From positions 52,553,672-52,617,671 of the forward strand of contig CANTUZ010000004.1 of NCBI GenBank assembly GCA_947846985.1: 64,000 bases of DNA, written 5' to 3'. Positions 53,560 through 62,075 of this stretch are shown one piece after another; the stretch's first letter is position 1, and each line of letters opens with the position of its first letter. Both the position numbers and the translations under genes were made by a program. Source of the DNA: Fratercula arctica. Lineage: Eukaryota > Chordata > Aves > Charadriiformes > Alcidae. The notes below the pieces were generated by a model. It did not search any database, had not been told where the DNA came from, and saw only the letters and a program-made list of their open reading frames with translations.

Positions 53560-53623
53560 CCCTATCAATTTAATTATTACCAAGTGTGACGGTTGATATC
53601 CATAAATCAAAGCGAGTCCTTCA
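53560..53623 (-). repeat. right arm of 64-bp inverted repeat
   Basis: Reverse complement of 52591-52654 with 59 of 64 positions identical. The plus strand reads CCCTATCAAT at its left edge and AGCGAGTCCTTCA at its right edge. The bases just outside the two arms (CACGTG on the left, GCTTTT on the right) do not form a target-site duplication, which weakens a simple transposon reading. Confidence 0.88.
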
Positions 53624-54343
53624 GCTTTTCTGCTGTGCTCAGAGTCTGCCTCTTCTGATGCTAAACCTAAGACTTGTTCATTCCTGCATCCTCAAGAGCC
53701 CGTCAGAGGTTTGAAGTCTATGTGTGAAAGCGATTCTGACAAGCTCGCAAAGAGCCAGTTGGGTTCAGTTACGTGGCTGAAGGACCTGCTGTTTCCTTTA
53801 TCATATACATTTGCTACGTTGCTCAAATAAGGCAGAGAGTGGTTTACATACACATGCCTGCAGACTTTGTTTTTAGATATGATGCTTAATGTGCAGTGAA
53901 ATATTTTTGGCTCCGATTCCTAAGAAATTGCAGCTTATGCAATCCTCATATAAAAGGAAAAGTCCCAAAAGGTTTTCCACAAAAGACAGCACAAAGCAGC
54001 CAATGGATTCACAAATCAGAAAATATATTTTAAGGTAAGTTTTGCACACAGAAGGTGGGTGGTGTGGAGCTCCCTTGGCACACGGCTGTAGGGACCCTCC
54101 AGCTGCCTGTAGGATCATGACGGGGTACAGAGAGGCTAGGTGCTGCAGAGCTCTCTTTAGCCAAGGCTATGTGTGTTTCCATAGTCCTTAGGTAAATGTC
54201 CATGTAGAAAGTTGTGACACTCTCCAGCTTAGTGGCAGATAAGGGAGGGAACAGGACCGTACCTGGAACTCCATTTATTCTAGTAAAGGGTTGAGGCTGA
54301 AATAAACAGGAGAATCAAGAGACGCAGCATCCAACCCCATGTA
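53624..54343. other. unique DNA between inverted and direct repeats
   Basis: No gene is supported. An 81-codon minus frame (53873-54118) shows no family resemblance. No similarity to either neighbouring repeat was seen. Confidence 0.5.
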
Positions 54344-54440
54344 GCCATGGGCAGCCCCCGCCTCCCTGCACTGAGCTCCCCCAGCATCACCGCAAGGCTG
54401 TCCATCCCTCACCTCCCTGACAGCCAGGAGACGCTCATCC
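54344..54440 (+). repeat. first copy of 97-bp direct repeat
   Basis: This block from GCCATGGGCAGCCCC to the segment CCAGGAGACGCTCATC recurs 237 bp downstream at 54581-54677. The best-conserved stretch is ACCTCCCTGACAGCCAGGAGAC. The two copies share most bases with only substitutions visible. Similarity does not continue through the 140 bp between them, so this is 1.4 copies of a 237-bp unit whose remainder was lost, or a partial duplication. Confidence 0.85.
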
Positions 54441-54580
54441 TGGGCCAGCCATGTCACCAACCCAACTGCGGCTTGGGCCACCACCAGTGCTCTGCCTGCT
54501 GTGACATGGCTAGTACATTGCAAGGGTTGTTGCCAGGAGCTCATGTGGCACCCAGCCATTGGGTACCCAGGGAAAAAGGC
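54441..54580. other. spacer between the direct-repeat copies
   Basis: 140 bp of GC-rich sequence not repeated elsewhere in the window as far as I could see. It is crossed by the 113-codon plus frame 54347-54688, which therefore translates both repeat copies. That frame has no recognised domain. Confidence 0.5.
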
Positions 54581-54677
54581 TGCATGAGCAGCCCCTGCCT
54601 CCCTGCATGGGCCTCCCCCAGTCTTGCCCCAAGGCTGTCCGTCTCTCACCTCCCTGACAGCCAGGAGACACCCATCA
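54581..54677 (+). repeat. second copy of 97-bp direct repeat
   Basis: Partner of 54344-54440 at exactly 237-bp spacing (the word ACCTCCCTGACAG starts at 54411 and at 54648). The alignment needs no gaps over the best part. After 54677 the sequence diverges into AAGGTTAAAGGGG. Confidence 0.85.
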
Positions 54678-55059
54678 GGAAAGGTTAAAGGGGAGTTAAA
54701 AGCAGCAGGTCCCAGCCACTACCCAATTTTAAATATTTGTGAGATACTTGCTGCTGAAATTTGTAGGTTTGAGGGCTAAATTTGGGAAGAAAAATACTTG
54801 TTGAGTTGAATAAGGGTAATATTTCACATCTTTGGAATTAAAGACATGTCCAATGCCGAACACTGCATCCACGAGTGGCTGACAGTGCTGAGGATGTGTC
54901 AACATCAGCTGCAAGTCTCATGTCTTTCCTTCCCTGAAATAAATGCCAAATTGTGTGAGAGACTGTCCTGTGCTACAACACTTCATTTGTACTCTAGGAT
55001 GGAATACATTAATTAGCTTCCATCTATGTGACTCACTGCAGCTATTCCATCCCCTGAAC
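54678..55059. other. unique DNA left of a CR1 fragment
   Basis: About 380 bp with no recognisable element. A minus frame across 54918-55328 is the shadow of the CR1 piece on its right. Confidence 0.5.
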
Positions 55060-55304
55060 ACCAGAGGCAACAGGCATAAACAGAGGTTCCCCCTGAACAT
55101 TAGGAAAAGCTTTTTTACTGTGAGGGTGACCGAGCACTGGTACAGGTTGCCTAGAGAGGTTGTGGAGTCTCCGTCCTTGGAGACAGTCAAATCTGTCTGG
55201 ACCCGGCCCTGGGCAACCAGCTCTACATGGTCCTGCTGGAACAGGGAGGCTGGACCAGATGACCTCCGGAGGTCCCTTCCAACCTCAACCACTTTGTGAT
55301 TCTG
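55060..55304 (+). mobile_element. CR1 LINE fragment (about 245 bp), old
   Basis: A plus-strand 3' piece. AACATTAGGAAAAGC leads into the conserved segment encoding [20 protein letters not shown], then the 3' UTR-like block GGAGGTCCCTTCCAACCTC and one degenerate tail unit, GTGATTCTG, at 55304. It is more diverged than the copies at 22.5 and 58 kb. Left edge uncertain by about 20 bp. Confidence 0.9.
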
Positions 55305-56590
55305 ACACAGCTGATCTACAAACAGCACTTCTAAAAGCAGGCAGACATTTAAGCAGGGTGACTAAGAAAATTCCAAGCTATAAATGATTTTTTTCAAGTG
55401 ACCTAGTAACTAGTTTTCACGGCATAAGCTGTGGTCAGGAATAAGTTTTATATTTATCATTGAAATTACCCAAACCATTCTCTTGAGATTTTTGTCTGTT
55501 ACCGGAATGAAAATGTGAGGAAGATTTCATCACTGGAAACCACAAAATATTCCACAGATGGGGTACGATTTGAATTCAAAGAGAAATAGTGTTGGGTTTG
55601 ATCTCTGGCCACTGAAAATAGGCACATGTTAACACCAGTCATTAAGGTGTGGGGCTAAATTCTAGCAAGAAAAAAATGTCAATTAGCAACAGAAGTCAAT
55701 TAGCGACAAAGTCATGTATAAAACAACAGTTTGCCTCTAAGGATCAAAAAAATATGGATGATAAAAATGCTTAGACTATATACATTTACCAGGGAAGCAA
55801 AGACAGAGCCACAGAGACTGAAAATACTAAACCATATTCACAGCCAAGGCCACACTTTCACCCATCGGAACTGAAAAGGAACAGACTCTGAGGACAAGGA
55901 ATTGCCAGAACTGACTACTGGAAAAAATCATTCTCTGAAAAACCTCCCTCAGGATGTAGACAAATGAAAATCAGTAGACTAGATGGAGCACTGGTCCAAT
56001 CCAACATGTTAGCATTTAGCTATAATAAGGAAAAAGCAACACTTTTTTTTTAAGACTGTTTCTTTTGCTCTGTTTTCTCCCTATAGACTTTAATCCATTA
56101 GGAACTATTTGAACTGCAGAAGGCAGCAGTCTGAGGACTTATACTGGGTGATATCTTTGTGAAATCCATAGTTTATCTAGAAGCTGGAGAATATCTTTTA
56201 GAAACGGACAATTATTAAGTCATAGGTGAGTTTCTTCAAAGCTTAACTGCTTTCCTGATTAAAAATGCATACATTATTTCTAGTGTGAATGTATTCAGCT
56301 TCAGATAGATTTAGCTGTCAGATACTGTTATACCTTCTCTTCTAAAATAGAAAGCTTTATTGTATCAGAAATCTTTTTTTCTCTCTGGATAATTCTAGGC
56401 TGTGATCATATTAACCTTGTCTCTGCTAAACTGTTGCCTGAGCTCTTGTAGCCTCCCACTGCAAGGTAGATGAGACTCACACCTCAAACACTTGTACAGA
56501 CCTACCTTGGAATACTTAAAAACAGTTTTACAGATGATAAAGTATTTATAAAGAGTGTTTTGGATTTTTTTTTTTTTCCTTTTAGAGGTT
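55305..56590. other. unique DNA left of a putative promoter
   Basis: AT-rich sequence with no recognised element until the T-run at 56565-56577. A TATA-like word, TATTTATAAAG, lies at 56543-56553, about 85 bp upstream of the X-box. Confidence 0.5.
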
Positions 56591-56636
56591 TTCTTTTTCT
56601 CCTGCCACTATCCACAAGTCCAGCTCCTGTACCTTG

Positions 56637-56650
56637 GTTGCCCAGGCAAC
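56637..56650. promoter_or_regulatory. RFX X-box palindrome
   Basis: GTTGCCCAGGCAAC is a perfect 6+2+6 inverted repeat and matches the full RFX-family X-box (GTTGCC-NN-GGCAAC). RFX2 and RFX3 bind such sites in the proximal promoters of vertebrate cilia genes. That is established for the family, not for this locus. The site lies in a short GC-rich island (about 56610-56700) and ends 53 bp before the ATG at 56704, the usual position for a ciliary promoter. Because the word is palindromic it gives no direction. The downstream ATG and GT donor suggest plus. Confidence 0.6.
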
Positions 56651-56703
56651 CTCTGCCGGCTGCGCCCTGGGTGCAGTGCTGGGTTTTCGGTTCTCCACCA
56701 TAG

Positions 56704-56734
56704 ATGGAGGCTGATGTGAAAGATGAAGGAACAG
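56704..56734 (+). CDS. putative first coding exon of an RFX-regulated gene
   Basis: The ATG at 56704 follows an in-frame TAG at 56701-56703, so the frame opens exactly here. It encodes MEADVKDEGT plus one base and ends at ACAG|GTAATG, a good splice donor with phase-1 junction. Context at +4 is G, while -3 is T, which is not optimal. The peptide is acidic and hydrophilic. I do not recognise the protein. Support comes from the X-box 53 bp upstream, the local rise in GC and the donor. Against it, ten codons carry little information and no second exon is certain; a candidate acceptor lies at 63257. If real, the gene runs beyond the right edge of the window and would be expected to act in motile cilia. 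Confidence 0.35.
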
Positions 56735-57440
56735 GTAATGAGCTTAAGCGGGTTAGGAAAGCCCAATTAGGTGACTGACGGCAGTAATGGGAGTTTTATT
56801 TAAAGGTTAACTGTGCTAATAAATGCATTTATGCAGATAATTAAAATAATCCTATGACTTGCAGGAAATAGTAGGGGGAGATTTTACATCAGTGCATTTC
56901 TAATATCAGCTGAAGTGTAATAGCTAAAAGTAATACAAAGACATGAGTGACATTTGCTAAGCATGTTACTTAAACTGAAACTGATACAGCTAGTGCTTCT
57001 TTATGTGTGCACGTCCTTGCATTTGGAAAGTATGAGCAGAAACTCCCACCCAGGAAAAATAAGAGCATTCAAGATGTTCTGAAAGTGCATTATATTAAGG
57101 CTTGACTTTTAAACAAAAAATCATTAACCATCTCTACCAAAACCACTTCAGATAAATAATAGAGATTCATTTGCTATACAGAACGTATGTTTTTCATTAA
57201 TGATCAGTAGATGTGCTGCTTTACAACTACAGACACGTTTGCTTGCTCTTAAAAAGGCTGCTGGTCGGGACAGGCAACTCACTGCAACAGAGGGGAAGTT
57301 TTAACATTTCACAAGCCCTAGAAGGATGTTCTCAGACTAAAACTTTCTTCTAATGAGTGATTTGAGTGTTTCTTAAGCAGGCAGCTTTCTTTTGGTCCAA
57401 CAAAGAGCTGACTTACATGCAAACAGCTCATTTCCAAGTA
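56735..57440. other. possible first intron, AT-rich
   Basis: No element recognised. If the exon at 56704 is real this is the start of a long intron that contains the CR1 pieces at 57.4 and 58.0 kb. Confidence 0.4.
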
Positions 57441-57581
57441 GAATCATAGAATCATAGAATCATAGGGTTGGAAGGGACCTCAGGAGATCATCTAGTCCAA
57501 CCCCCCTGCCAGAGCAGGGTCACCTAGAGCAGGTTACACAGGAACACGTCCAGGCGGGTTTTGAATGTCTCCAGAGATGGT
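57441..57581 (-). mobile_element. CR1 LINE 3' fragment (about 140 bp)
   Basis: It begins on the plus strand with three tail octamers (GAATCATA repeated), then GGGTTGGAAGGGACCT and CATCTAGTCCAACCCCCC. It stops at about 57581 after TCCAGAGATGG, where the coding part of the family would begin. A very short, strongly 5'-truncated insert. Its wording differs from the neighbouring copy at 57991 (CTCAGGAGATC against TTAAAGATC), so the two are separate insertions of different subfamilies. Confidence 0.94.
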
Positions 57582-57990
57582 AGTAGTTAGACTTGACCCT
57601 GGATCCAAACGGGGATTCGGTCAGTTTGTACCACTGTGTCACTGTCCCAAGGGCGGTAGCAATCCCCATGACCTTCTAGGTGTTGCAGGCTCTCGGTATG
57701 TAGGTAGAGTGTAGTCTTTGAATTATAAGTTTCAAAAGCTTTTAAGCTTTTGAAAGCTTTTGACATTTTGCACCTCCCACTGATTGATGTGGGCATGGTA
57801 CTTCAAAGATCTCTTGGCTTATTAATAGTCTTCATTTGCTAGTACAACAGGTGACTTATTCTAACATGGCAACATAGAAAAATAAATAAATCTCAAAGAA
57901 GTGAAAATAATTTAAAAATCATTTAAAAATATAACAGAAGAGAAAACAATCACATTCTTGAAAGAAAACTATACTGAAGGTCATTATTTA
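57582..57990. other. spacer between two CR1 copies
   Basis: 409 bp containing the near-perfect palindrome at 57730-57755 and AT-rich sequence. A 69-codon minus frame (57587-57796) has no resemblance to any family. Confidence 0.5.
57730..57755. repeat. 12-bp perfect inverted repeat, 2-nt centre
   Basis: TTTCAAAAGCTT (57730-57741), TT, AAGCTTTTGAAA (57744-57755). The word AAAGCTTTTGA occurs once more directly after (57753-57763), so the segment is both palindromic and locally repeated. It can form a cruciform. Confidence 0.75.
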
Positions 57991-58075
57991 TAGAATCATA
58001 GAATTGTTAGGGTTGGAAGGGACCTTAAAGATCATCTAGTTCCAACCCCCCTGCTGTGGGCAGGGACATCTCCCA

Positions 58076-58276
58076 CTAGCTCAGGTTGCTCAGAGCCCCA
58101 TCCAGCCTGGCCTTAAAAACTTCCAGGGATGAGGCTTCCACCACCTCTCTGGGCAACCTGTTCCAGTGTCTCACCACCCTCATGGTGAAGAACTTCTTCC
58201 TAACGTTCTGTCTGAATCGACCCATCTCTAGTTTTAATCCATTCCCTCTAGTCCTACCATTACCCGACATCCTCAC
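58076..58276 (-). pseudogene. C-terminal end of the same CR1 ORF2
   Basis: Continuation of the 58308-59003 remnant after a stop and a frameshift. It carries [20 protein letters not shown] and ends [11 protein letters not shown]. The apparent start at 58276 is a GTG inside the family protein, not a real start. Confidence 0.85.
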
Positions 58277-58307
58277 CAGCTTTCTTGTAGGCCCCCTTAA
58301 GATACTG

Positions 58308-59003
58308 CTAGGCCACTATAAGGTCTCCTTGGAGCCTTCTTTTCTCCAGACTGAACAACCCCAACTCTCTCAGTCTGTCCTCATAGGAGAGGTGCTCCAG
58401 CCCTCTGATCATCCTCGTGGCCCTTCTCTGGACACGTTCCAGCACGTCCATATCTCTCTTGTAGTAGGGGCTCCAGAATTGGATACAGTACTCCAGGTGG
58501 GGTCTCACGAGAGTGGAGTAGAGGGGGAGAATCACCTCCCTCGACCTGCTGGCCACGCTTCTCCTGATGCAGCCCAGGATACAATTGGCTTTCTGGGCTG
58601 CTAGTGCACACTGACGGCTCATGTTGAGCTTCTCGTCCACCAGCACCCCCAAGTCCTTTTCTTCAGGGCTGCTCTCAAGCCAGTCGCTGCCCAGCCTATA
58701 TCGGTGCTTGGGGTTGCCCCGACGCAGATGGAGGACCTTGCACTTGGTCTTGTTGAACTTCATGAGGTTGGCATGGGCCCACCTCTCCAGCCTGTCAAGG
58801 TCCCTCTGGATGGCACCCCTTCCCTCCAGCGTGTCAGTCGCCCCACGCAGCTTGGTGTTGTTGGCAAACTTGCTGAGGGTGCACTCTGTGCCACTGTCCA
58901 TGTCGCTGACGAAGATGTTAAACAAGACCGGTCCCAGTACTGATCCTTGAGGGACTCCACTTGTCACTGGCCTCCACTTGGACATGGACCCATTGACAGC
59001 CAC
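58308..59003 (-). pseudogene. CR1 ORF2 reverse transcriptase remnant, mutated active site
   Basis: 231 open codons from [17 protein letters not shown] through the palm and thumb to [10 protein letters not shown] and a stop at 58308-58310. The catalytic pair usually read as FADD in this family is FANN here, with both aspartates replaced by asparagine, so polymerisation would be lost. Family sequence continues past the stop ([10 protein letters not shown]) and then shifts by one frame into 58276-58076, which holds [20 protein letters not shown]. The endonuclease and RT fingers are missing through truncation. Both Asp-to-Asn changes are compatible with G-to-A changes on the coding strand. Confidence 0.92.
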
Positions 59004-59026
59004 TCTTTGGGTGCGGCCATCAAGCC

Positions 59027-61639
59027 AAAAAAATCACTACCGTCACTCAAAGCAGAGAATAAGGGAATTTACACATGGGACCTTACTACCCCTTGAATCA
59101 ACACATTCCTCCTATAAAATAGTTCTGTTTTCTTGGTATGAAATAATCAAGGCTACCTCCAGTTGTCTTGAACAAGCTCACAGACTCAGGAGGTTTTTGA
59201 GGGATAAACCATTAGGAAGATTCCAGGTAAGGTTCAGGAGAACAAGAGTCTTCAGACAGCTGAGTTTTTATTTAGTGCTGATTCTCTAAAATGCCTAACC
59301 ACCAAAACGATCCTCTGCAATTATTCCCTGTTTTCTGGAAATGTTACTGTACTGCTACAGCTACCAGAACATACAGAGGTAAGGATTTGTGCTATAACGA
59401 ATGACCCAGACTATACCTAGAGTTACAAGCAGATATTATCAGAGGAAATGTTCAAGAGGAAAGGAAAGAGAGGGAGAATGACACAGGGCAAGTGAAATAT
59501 GCAGAAGCTGTTAAAACAAAACATGGAATATCATTACAGACATTATTGCAGCGTTGTCAGCCTTAAGGGTATGTGAACTGGGAGAGACTGAGGTCAAAAA
59601 TAGTCTCCTTCCTTACCCAACTAATGAGTAGATGCTGGGGGGCAATAAAGACAAAACAGCAATGGGAACAAAAAATGCAGCAAAAGAGAGTTTTCAATGA
59701 ATACTCATATTTCAGCCATCCCAGGCTTAAAGCACAGACAGCTTCAGGCTTTCTTCAAAGAGAGAGAGGGGAAGGTGCTGTCACGCCCAAGGCTGGTTTA
59801 GGGATCACTCCCTGGTTTAGGAAGACTCCTCACCCCACTTCCAGCTTCTTCAGCCACTCTCCCACTCATCCTCCCCAGCCCCAGTGCTCAGCAAACCTCC
59901 CAGAGTGACTTTGTCTCCGAAGGACAGACTTGGGGGGCACTGAAGACACTCTCAAAGGCCAACCTCTGCCTGGAAAGGCTGTTCAGGCTCCTGTTGCAGC
60001 TGCTGAGAAACCTGAGCATCTTTTCCCCAAGGACTCTAACTGAAAGTGCTCTGAATTGCTCCTACTCTATAGGGAATTGTTTGCTGCTCCCAGGACCACA
60101 GAGGCACCCGCTTCTGTCCAAAGGTATCAAGTCCTGGCTCTGTTCCCACATGTCCACCCCTTTGCCTTGCACTGCGCACTCACAGCGATGTCGCTGATCC
60201 AAGCCAGACTATCTCTCCTAGTTCCACTGCATTTATATTTGATATCACATCTGAAAGAAACATGATGGGGCATCTTTTGTGAACCTTTTCCCAGGGACAG
60301 TTCTCCCCTAGGAATGCTGTTTCGGAGAACAAGGAGGAATTCTTCAAGATTAATATCTCACTGCTAGTTTCTTTTGGTTAATATTTCTTTGTGATAAAAC
60401 TGGAGTTTTGGAGTTCCCAGAAGACACTACCATTTCACACTATCCTGACTTTCATGAACAAATGAATGACTGTGTTTCAGGAAGTTTCAATTAAAACTAA
60501 TTAATAACAAAAAAAACAAAGCTAAAATTAAATTAGAAATGGTCATTAATATGTGGCTTGTGAAGTTAAACTATTACAGGTATCCCTGTTTTGCTCAAAC
60601 ATGATGAACAAAATAAAAGTTAACTAAATTGTTTACACGTTCTTGCTATAGCTGCTTAGACTAATAACTTCTCTAAAGTCATGAGTTTAAATGAAGTTAA
60701 TAAATTAATATAAAAAAAAATCATAGCTTTCATCAATAAACTTTCAGTCCCCAAGGCCACAGGGAGGAAAGGTTTTTCTTTCAACTCTTCTGTTTCTCTT
60801 TCAGCTCTCTTCATTGCAGTAGGGAAATTTAAAACTTTAATCAGAGAGGGGTCAGGGAAAAGCAAAACATAAAATGAAGCCTGAAGACTTAAGTCTTCTG
60901 TATTTTGGTTTTAATTTTAATTTTCAGTGAAAATTCATTTTAAGTGCAAAGAATTGCATAAACTTCTAAAGCATTTTAAAAGTTTGGAATAAAATTTTAG
61001 CCATTCATTTTCCTCTGATTAAGTGTGGTTTGGATTTTTTGTTTATTTAATCTTTAATTGCTAATTGTCCCTTTCTAAATTTCCAACACTTGTTTGCTGA
61101 GGACAGTTTTCTAAGACTTCAGAATGTTGATTACTTTGTTGATTAATTGGTCGATTAAAAGTGGATTCTACAAAATTTCCTTTAAGAATTCTTTAATCAG
61201 ACTGTTAAATTACTCAGACCATAAGCAAGGCGTGCCTTTCCCAAAACCTGCCCTTTATTAGAGCGATTTCCAAACTTGGCTGATCTGCAAGTCCTCTAAA
61301 CTTTCCAGTATAGATTAAAGTTGTTCCTCTGTGTTTGATTTATTTGGTAGTTAAGCATTTTCCAACAAGTTTTGAACTATTTTTCCTTTCAATGTAAATG
61401 TCCATTTCAGAATTTGAGGAAGCAGATGAGGAAACCTTTCTCTAATAATAACCATTTTTTCAAAAAAGATCTTAAGCATATTTGCCTACTTGTATTAATT
61501 CTGAAGAATCCTATATAGTGCATTGTCTAATGTGCTACTTTTAGAAGAAAAATAATCAACAAATACTGTTCAACATCCTATGTACACGTTTCTCTGCTAA
61601 CCTGGACTAGTGTGCAAACAAGCTACTAGAAAGTTTGGG
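59027..61639. other. unique DNA, no supported gene
   Basis: No recognised gene. Frames at 59573-60265 overlap one another. The stretch 60480-61200 is very AT-rich with many TTAAT/ATTA cores. If the exon at 56704 is real this is intronic. Confidence 0.5.
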
Positions 61640-62075
61640 GGTAAAGAGAGTCGGTCACATGAAAGGAGACCGGCAGAGACAGGTTTATTCAGTCTCAAAA
61701 CATAAAAGGTGAAAAGGGGATGTGATCATTTTCTATAAATAGGAAGAGAAGAGCTGTTTGTATTAAAGGATAATACTGGCAGAGGAATAAACAGATAAAT
61801 AGATACTATAAATAGATTGGGAATGCATTTAGATTGGAAATAAGATGAGATTTCCTAAGTGCTAGAGCACGGAGAGTCTGGTCCGATCGGTGCAAAAGGA
61901 ACAAGATCCAAACTAATTTTAGGACCGAACAGGTGCAGTATAATCCCTGATATGTTGGAAATATGTATTTGTAGCACAATATATATGCAAATGCCTAAGA
62001 GGGATTATATGACATGACTGTAGGAATGGAGTTGGTGATCAGATTCCCTTTTCCTGGTTCTGTTGCAATTTCAGT
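61640..62075 (+). mobile_element. ancient CR1/L3-type LINE fragment
   Basis: Weak but collinear resemblance to the 3' ORF2 region of old amniote CR1/L3 elements. The segment reading GGTTTATTCAGTCTC, AAAAGGGGATGTGATC and TCTATAAATA follows the family order. So does the later TTAGATTGGAAATAAGATGAG, then TTCCTAAGTGCTAGAGCACGGAGAGTCTGG. There are many indels and no open frame. The tail region near 62030-62060 (GGAGTTGGTGATC, CCTGGTTCT) also fits. It is much older than the other copies. Edges are uncertain by 50 bp or more. Confidence 0.6.

Larger units (their letters stand above)
57991..59026 (-). mobile_element. CR1 LINE, 5'-truncated (about 1.04 kb)
   Basis: The longest young CR1 copy here. 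The tail starts at 57991 (TAGAATCATAGAATTG), followed by GGTTGGAAGGGACCT, the ORF2 C-terminus and about half of the reverse-transcriptase domain. It ends abruptly near 59026 after GGTGCGGCCATCAAGCC. It is similar in sequence to the copies at 12.2 and 22.5 kb but truncated further upstream, so it retains the palm motif region. Confidence 0.96.

Noticed and set aside
61405..61450. Acceptor TTTCAG at 61406-61411 followed by an acidic peptide in the phase of the 56704 exon
   Set aside because: The frame stops after eleven codons and no donor lies within it, so it cannot be an internal exon. A terminal exon with so few codons is unconvincing.
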